Shown: positions 7,137 through 10,407 of the stretch, in pieces
Layout of the letters: each line of letters starts with the position of its first letter
Position numbering within the stretch: the first letter of the stretch is position 1
Notes under the pieces: model-generated
What the model saw: only the letters and a program-made list of their open reading frames with translations
Databases searched by the model: none
Told to the model about the DNA's origin: nothing
Program-made: the position numbers and the translations under genes
Source: an uncultured Flavobacteriales bacterium
Lineage (GTDB): Bacteria > Bacteroidota > Bacteroidia > Flavobacteriales_D > Sanyastnellaceae
Assembly (NCBI GenBank): GCA_938092195.1
Contig: CALKHD010000037.1
Coordinates: 1-10,407, forward strand
Reading direction: 5' to 3'
DNA: 10,407 nt

Positions 7137-7143
7137 CGAAGAG

Positions 7144-7174
7144 AAGAGGCTCCTTGATGGGGCCTCTTTTTTTT
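7144..7174 (+). terminator. Rho-independent terminator after tRNA-Leu(CAG)
   Basis: A 10-bp stem, AAGAGGCTCC (7144-7153) with GGGGCCTCTT (7159-7168, one T-G pair), encloses the loop TTGAT and runs into eight T residues (7167-7174). This is a textbook intrinsic terminator for the tRNA transcript. Confidence 0.85.
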
Positions 7175-7308
7175 GCCTTTGAGGTCTCCCTTACAGCCAC
7201 TGTCGTTCAAACTTCGAGGCTCCTATGTCATGCCCCATTCGGGCTTGAACGGTCATGAGGAGTTGACCGGACTTCAGGAGTTGGAACACCTGAGCTTCAG
7301 CGGTTCAA

Positions 7309-7328
7309 CCACCCGAGCTTCGGGTTGG
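7309..7328. other. hairpin in the tRNA/cysN convergent spacer
   Basis: The spacer 7175-7338 separates the rightward tRNA unit from the leftward cys operon and holds no supported gene. A small hairpin, ACCCGA (7311-7316) with TCGGGT (7320-7325) around GCT, lies 14 bases past the cysN stop. Pairing can be extended with a bulge. No T-run follows on the minus strand, so it is at best a weak terminator for the cys operon. A more distant CGTTCAA/TTGAACG inverted repeat lies near 7205-7252. Confidence 0.3.
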
Positions 7329-7338
7329 TCTCCTCCAA

Positions 7339-8589
7339 TCAGGTATACACCACGCCTGCGGCCACGGTGAGTCGGGTGGTCGGATCCACCAAGATGAAGG
7401 AGCCTGTGGCACGATTGCGGCGGTAGTCATCCACCAGCACAGGGGCTGCAGTGCGGATGCGAACCCGGGCAATGTCGTTCATACCGATGCTCAGGTCGTC
7501 CTCCATCCGATGGAGGGTGTTGATGTCGAGCTTGTACACCACCTCTTTCACCACCGCCTTGACCTCGCGTGACGTGTGCCTCAATTCAAACCTGGCACCG
7601 GGACGCATGGGCTGATCCGACAACCAACAAATCCGCACGTCCAAATCCTGAGCGCTTTCGGGCTGGTTGTTTTCACGGACGAGCATGTCTCCGCGGCTCA
7701 AATCAATGTCATTGGCCAACGTCATCACCACGCTTTGTGGCGGAAATGCTTTATCCACCGACTTCTCTCCAATGGAGATGGAAGTGACCTGAGAGGAGAT
7801 GCCACTGGGCAGCGCAAGCACCTCATCTCCCACCTTGAAAACACCACCTGCCACGCGGCCAGCATACCCTCGGAAATCCCGGTGGGCATCGGTCTGAGGT
7901 CGGATGACATATTGGACAGGGAAACGGCAATCTTGCAGGTTTCTGTCGGCGGCCACGTGAACGTGCTCAAGGTCATGAAGGAGGGTTGGCCCCTCATACC
8001 ACGGCATCTTGTCCGAGGCGTCCACCACATTGTCCCCTTTGAGGGCACTGATGGGAATGAACCGGATGTCCGGTACATCGAGCCGGCTCGAGAAATCTCG
8101 GAACTCCTCCACAATCTCATTGTAGCGGCCTTCACTCCAATCCACCAGGTCCATTTTATTGACGCAAACCACCATGTGTTTGATGCCCAACAAATGGGTG
8201 ATGAAACTGTGGCGGTATGTCTGCTCCAAAAGTCCAGCGCGCGCGTCCACCAAAATGATGGCCAGGTCGGCGGTGGAGGCACCCGTCACCATGTTTCGGG
8301 TATACTGGATGTGCCCAGGTGCGTCAGCAATGATGAACTTCCGCTTGGGTGTTGCGAAATACCGGTATGCCACGTCGATGGTGATGCCCTGCTCACGCTC
8401 GGCGCGGAGACCATCGGTCAGCAGAGACAGGTCAGCCCCATCGGTGCCGCGCTGTGCCGACGCCTCCTCAATGGAGACGAGCTGGTCCTCAAAAATGGTC
8501 TTGCTGTCGTAGAGCAATCGACCAATCAACGTGCTCTTGCCGTCGTCGACGCTGCCAGCAGTAATAAAACGAAGGAGTCCTTGTGCCAT
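7339..8589 (-). CDS. cysN: Sulfate adenylyltransferase, GTPase subunit (CysN)
   Basis: This is the large subunit of ATP sulfurylase; its GTP hydrolysis drives the CysD-catalysed formation of adenylyl sulfate (APS) from sulfate and ATP in the cytoplasm. The 416-residue protein is an EF-Tu-like translational-type GTPase with all signature motifs: P-loop AGSVDDGKST (11-20), switch GITID (68-72), DAPGH (89-93) and NKMD (144-147). Beta-barrel domains II and III fill the rest (about 235-416). Its length is that of a stand-alone CysN; there is no fused CysC kinase, which fits the separate cysC-like gene in the same operon. ATG 8589 is supported by the immediate MAQGLLRFITAGSVDDGKST start typical of the family, and follows the cysD stop by 18 bp. 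It is the last gene of the operon. Confidence 0.97.
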   Translation of the reverse strand: MAQGLLRFITAGSVDDGKSTLIGRLLYDSKTIFEDQLVSIEEASAQRGTDGADLSLLTDGLRAEREQGITIDVAYRYFATPKRKFIIADAPGHIQYTRNMVTGASTADLAIILVDARAGLLEQTYRHSFITHLLGIKHMVVCVNKMDLVDWSEGRYNEIVEEFRDFSSRLDVPDIRFIPISALKGDNVVDASDKMPWYEGPTLLHDLEHVHVAADRNLQDCRFPVQYVIRPQTDAHRDFRGYAGRVAGGVFKVGDEVLALPSGISSQVTSISIGEKSVDKAFPPQSVVMTLANDIDLSRGDMLVRENNQPESAQDLDVRICWLSDQPMRPGARFELRHTSREVKAVVKEVVYKLDINTLHRMEDDLSIGMNDIARVRIRTAAPVLVDDYRRNRATGSFILVDPTTRLTVAAGVVYT

Positions 8590-8607
8590 TTTACTTCGGG
8601 TTCTGGC

Positions 8608-9513
8608 TTAGAAATAGCCTTCCTTTTTGCGGTCCTCCATCGCAGACTGGCTGCGCTTGTCGTCCATGCGACCACCGCGTTCTGTCTTTCTTGCTGCAGC
8701 CACTTCGGCCACAATTTTCTCGAGGGTATCGGCGTCACTTTCCACCGCACCTGTGATGGTCAGGTCCCCCAATGTCCTGAACCGAATCTGGAGAGACTCC
8801 GGCTGCTCATCGGGCCTCAAATTCAGGTAATCGCTGTGGGCGAGGATTTGACCAGCACGGCGAATCACTCGACGTTCATGGGCAAAGTAAAGGCTGGGTA
8901 TGGCGATGTTCTCTCGCAAGATGTAATTCCAAATGTCCAGCTCAGTCCAGTTGTTCAGCGGAAACACCCGGAAGTGCTCCCCGGGCTGATGCTTTCCATT
9001 GTAAAGGTCCCAAAGTTCAGGACGCTGGTTCTTGGGGTCCCATTGGCTAAAGTCATCTCGGTGACTGAAAAAGCGCTCTTTCGCTCTGGCCTTCTCCTCG
9101 TCACGGCGGGCTCCACCCACGCATGCGTCGAACTGATGCGCCTCAATCGTGGAAATCAGCGTGGGCGTTTGAATCTTGTTTCGAGAGGCATTGAATCCGG
9201 TCTCCTCGGCCACTTCTCCGCGATCAATCAGGTCTTGCACGCTGCCCACGATGAGCTGCACGCCCAACGACTCCACCAGATCATCACGGAACTGAATGGT
9301 CTCCGGGAAGTTGTGGCCGGTATCGATGTGAACCAGCGGCATGGGAATGCGTGCAGGTGCAAACGCCTTTTTGGCCAAATGGGTCACACAAATGCTGTCC
9401 TTGCCTCCACTGAATAAAATCGCCGGACGCTCAAATTGCGCTGCCACCTCCCTCAACACGTAGATGCCTTCGGCCTCCAATTCGTCGAGGTGGCTCATGT
9501 TGTAATCACTCAT
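8608..9513 (-). CDS. cysD: Sulfate adenylyltransferase, small subunit (CysD)
   Basis: This is the catalytic subunit of ATP sulfurylase, which forms APS from sulfate and ATP together with CysN. The 301-residue protein (E. coli CysD is of nearly the same length) belongs to the PP-loop ATP pyrophosphatase family. It shows the ATP-binding SGGKDS motif (35-40), HIDTGHNFPE (62-71), the conserved CVGGARRDEEKARAKE block, and the family C-terminus TERGGR...KKEGYF. ATG 9513 (MSDYNMSHLDELEAEG) is chosen because it lies just ahead of the conserved HLDELEAE start; the frame remains open upstream, but that part overlaps the DUF2061 gene. The start is two bases past the DUF2061 stop, which implies translational coupling. 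Confidence 0.97.
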   Translation of the reverse strand: MSDYNMSHLDELEAEGIYVLREVAAQFERPAILFSGGKDSICVTHLAKKAFAPARIPMPLVHIDTGHNFPETIQFRDDLVESLGVQLIVGSVQDLIDRGEVAEETGFNASRNKIQTPTLISTIEAHQFDACVGGARRDEEKARAKERFFSHRDDFSQWDPKNQRPELWDLYNGKHQPGEHFRVFPLNNWTELDIWNYILRENIAIPSLYFAHERRVIRRAGQILAHSDYLNLRPDEQPESLQIRFRTLGDLTITGAVESDADTLEKIVAEVAAARKTERGGRMDDKRSQSAMEDRKKEGYF

Positions 9514-9515
9514 GG

Positions 9516-9740
9516 TCAGTCTTTCTTTCTGCCAAGGTTGCCGAAACGGAACCAAGCGCGCTCGTGGTAATAATAGAGCACCATCTTCAGGGCACTTTCA
9601 ACCAGGGCAATCCCCGTGGCTGCTTTGACATCTCCAAAAACAATGTAGGTGATGGTAAACGTGGTCGCCGAAGCAATGATTCTCCAAGTCACAGCCTTGG
9701 CCATGTGGCGCTTTCGGGACAGTTTTTGGTTCATGCTCAT
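9516..9740 (-). CDS. DUF2061 small membrane protein
   Basis: A 74-residue protein matching the DUF2061 family by its core TWRIIASATTFTITYIVFGD and ALVESALKMVLYYYHERAW. Two hydrophobic segments (about 19-36 and 41-58) suggest a small inner-membrane protein with a basic N-terminus (KLSRKRH). Its function is not known. It lies between the cysC-like gene and cysD, 21 bp after the former and 2 bp before the latter, so it must be cotranscribed with sulfate activation. DUF2061 proteins are found beside or fused to sulfate-assimilation genes in other bacteria, as I recall, which makes a sulfate-linked role likely but unproven. ATG 9740 is the preferred start; GTG 9749 and ATG 9734 are also in frame. 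Confidence 0.85.
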   Translation of the reverse strand: MSMNQKLSRKRHMAKAVTWRIIASATTFTITYIVFGDVKAATGIALVESALKMVLYYYHERAWFRFGNLGRKKD

Positions 9741-9761
9741 ATTCCCCACTAATTCAGTAGG

Positions 9762-10217
9762 CTAAAGATCGGCAAAATCAGCGATCAATCCGATTGAATC
9801 TGCAACAGACAATTCCGTTGTGTCCACAGAGAGGCAGCTTTCTTCGGGGGCTTCGTAGGCATCGCTGTGAAAATGCTCTCGGCCCCGGATCTCTGTCGTG
9901 TGAACATGCACCTCCTTCACATTCGCCCGCCCTTTGAATTCTTCTCGAAGCCAGCGGAAGGGAGCCACCACAGCCACGATGACCACAGATCCTTGTCGGC
10001 TCAAGTACAACGCTATGTCCTGGGCCCTTCTGATGTTGGCCTCTCTGCCGGCAGGAGAGTAGTCTGCATTTTCAGTCAAGGCCCGCAAGTCATCCCCATC
10101 GACCAAAAAAGCCGAGTGCCCCTTGGACTGGACATGGTCCAACATGGCACGTCCGAGGGTGGACTTGCCTGCTCCAGGTTGTCCCGTGATCCAGACGATG
10201 GGCTTTTCGGCGCTCAT
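9762..10217 (-). CDS. cysC: Short adenylyl-sulfate kinase-like protein (CysC-like)
   Basis: A P-loop kinase placed first in the sulfate-activation operon and probably phosphorylating APS to PAPS. At 151 residues it is clearly shorter than the usual 180-200 of CysC. It keeps the Walker A motif GQPGAGKST (12-20), VDGDDLR (39-45) for the substrate/nucleotide site, and NIRRAQDIA (61-69). The canonical lid with its RDxKGLYKKAR segment is absent. In its place is a short TTEIRGREHFHSDAYEAPEE stretch (107-126). The family is therefore firm as APS-kinase-like, but the substrate is inferred mainly from context. ATG 10217 is chosen because it directly precedes the P-loop strand and lies just after a promoter element; the frame is open to 10274, but that part has no family similarity. 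Next gene starts 21 bp downstream. Confidence 0.85.
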   Translation of the reverse strand: MSAEKPIVWITGQPGAGKSTLGRAMLDHVQSKGHSAFLVDGDDLRALTENADYSPAGREANIRRAQDIALYLSRQGSVVIVAVVAPFRWLREEFKGRANVKEVHVHTTEIRGREHFHSDAYEAPEESCLSVDTTELSVADSIGLIADFADL

Positions 10218-10221
10218 GGGG

Positions 10222-10229
10222 CAAAAATA
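10222..10229 (-). promoter_or_regulatory. -7 promoter element of the cys operon, leaderless arrangement
   Basis: Read on the minus strand, TATTTTTG matches TAnnTTTG exactly and is followed by CCCC and the ATG of the cysC-like gene. Initiation five or so bases after the element would fall at or beside the A of the ATG, so the mRNA would have almost no leader. A good -33 TTTG is not present at 19-21 bases; the nearest TTG lies 15 bases upstream, so strength is uncertain and an activator may be needed. Confidence 0.5.
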
Positions 10230-10407
10230 CAGCCTTGGAGCCTTCAACTGACCACAGGTTTGTTTTCGTGTCAATTTTTTTTTGGCTAGTAATTACCTGT
10301 AAATCAATGATATATGTTCTTTTCTTAAAAAAAAACCAGTTCAATCGTAACCCTAAAGGAGGAGCTCAGGTAAAGGGTAATGGTTTTGGTTACAGCCGCT
10401 CCCGCAA
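10230..10407. other. intergenic region upstream of the cys operon, AT-rich
   Basis: Nothing here can be supported as a complete gene. Positions 10273-10335 are strikingly AT-rich compared with the rest, with a run of nine T (about 10276-10284) and a run of nine A (about 10328-10336) flanking ATATAT-like sequence. This resembles an upstream activating or bent-DNA region between divergent units. Further right, AAGGAGG (10356-10362) and AAAGGG precede ATG 10380, whose frame (MVLVTAAPA) stays open to the window edge; it could be the start of a rightward gene, but nine codons are too few to judge. The inverted pair GTAACC/GGTTAC lies in 10347-10392. Confidence 0.35.

Noticed and set aside
7576..9417. 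A 613-codon open frame on the plus strand, antisense to cysN and cysD
   Set aside because: Both minus-strand genes are unmistakable and complete, and the antisense frame crosses their junction. Its translation shows no domain pattern, and it is explained by codon bias of the real genes.
10337..10407. A riboswitch such as a SAM type upstream of the cys genes
   Set aside because: Short inverted pairs exist, but no conserved core could be recognised, and the predicted cys promoter lies downstream of this stretch, so it would not be part of the mRNA.

Overview
The window looks like chromosomal DNA of a free-living member of the Bacteroidota, probably a flavobacterial-type lineage of moderate GC. 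Three things point there. Genes lack clear Shine-Dalgarno sequences. Several genes are preceded by the Bacteroidota -7 promoter element TAnnTTTG, including one near-perfect TTTG-N20-TAGTTTTG promoter before a tRNA. The set of a short CysC-like kinase, a DUF2061 protein and CysD/CysN in one operon, and a Crp/Fnr regulator near a metallo-beta-lactamase/rhodanese fusion, also fits that phylum. The assignment is inference from gene style, not from a marker gene.

Layout, left to right. Positions 1-33 are the 3' end of a tRNA-Leu with an encoded CCA, followed by a strong terminator. A 216-bp spacer leads into an ammonium transporter gene (amt, 284-1576, +). A promoter-like element then precedes a DEAD-box RNA helicase of the RhlE type with a Gly/Arg-rich tail (1718-3118, +). 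Next, closely spaced on the same strand, come a Crp/Fnr-family regulator (3130-3762), a SulP-family anion transporter with a STAS domain (3809-5536) and a persulfide dioxygenase-like protein fused to two rhodanese domains (5579-6988). A complete tRNA-Leu(CAG) with its own promoter and terminator follows (6991-7174). Its last part is almost identical to the tRNA fragment at position 1. After a 164-bp spacer, the minus strand carries the sulfate-activation operon, transcribed right to left: a short cysC-like gene, a DUF2061 membrane protein, cysD and cysN (10217 down to 7339). An AT-rich upstream region closes the window.

How the genes fit together. Sulfur metabolism is the main theme. SulP is a plausible sulfate importer. 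CysD/CysN convert sulfate and ATP to adenylyl sulfate, and the CysC-like kinase would phosphorylate it. The persulfide dioxygenase/rhodanese fusion would handle sulfane sulfur (persulfides) arising from sulfide or cysteine metabolism, and the neighbouring Crp/Fnr protein is a candidate regulator. Amt adds ammonium uptake. The helicase is a housekeeping RNA factor.

No phage, transposon, CRISPR or clearly novel multi-gene system is visible. The points most worth a second look are the duplicated and diverged tRNA-Leu ends flanking a 7-kb block, the short lid-less CysC with DUF2061, the apparently leaderless promoter of the cys operon, the Crp/SulP/persulfide cluster, and the odd start of the helicase gene.
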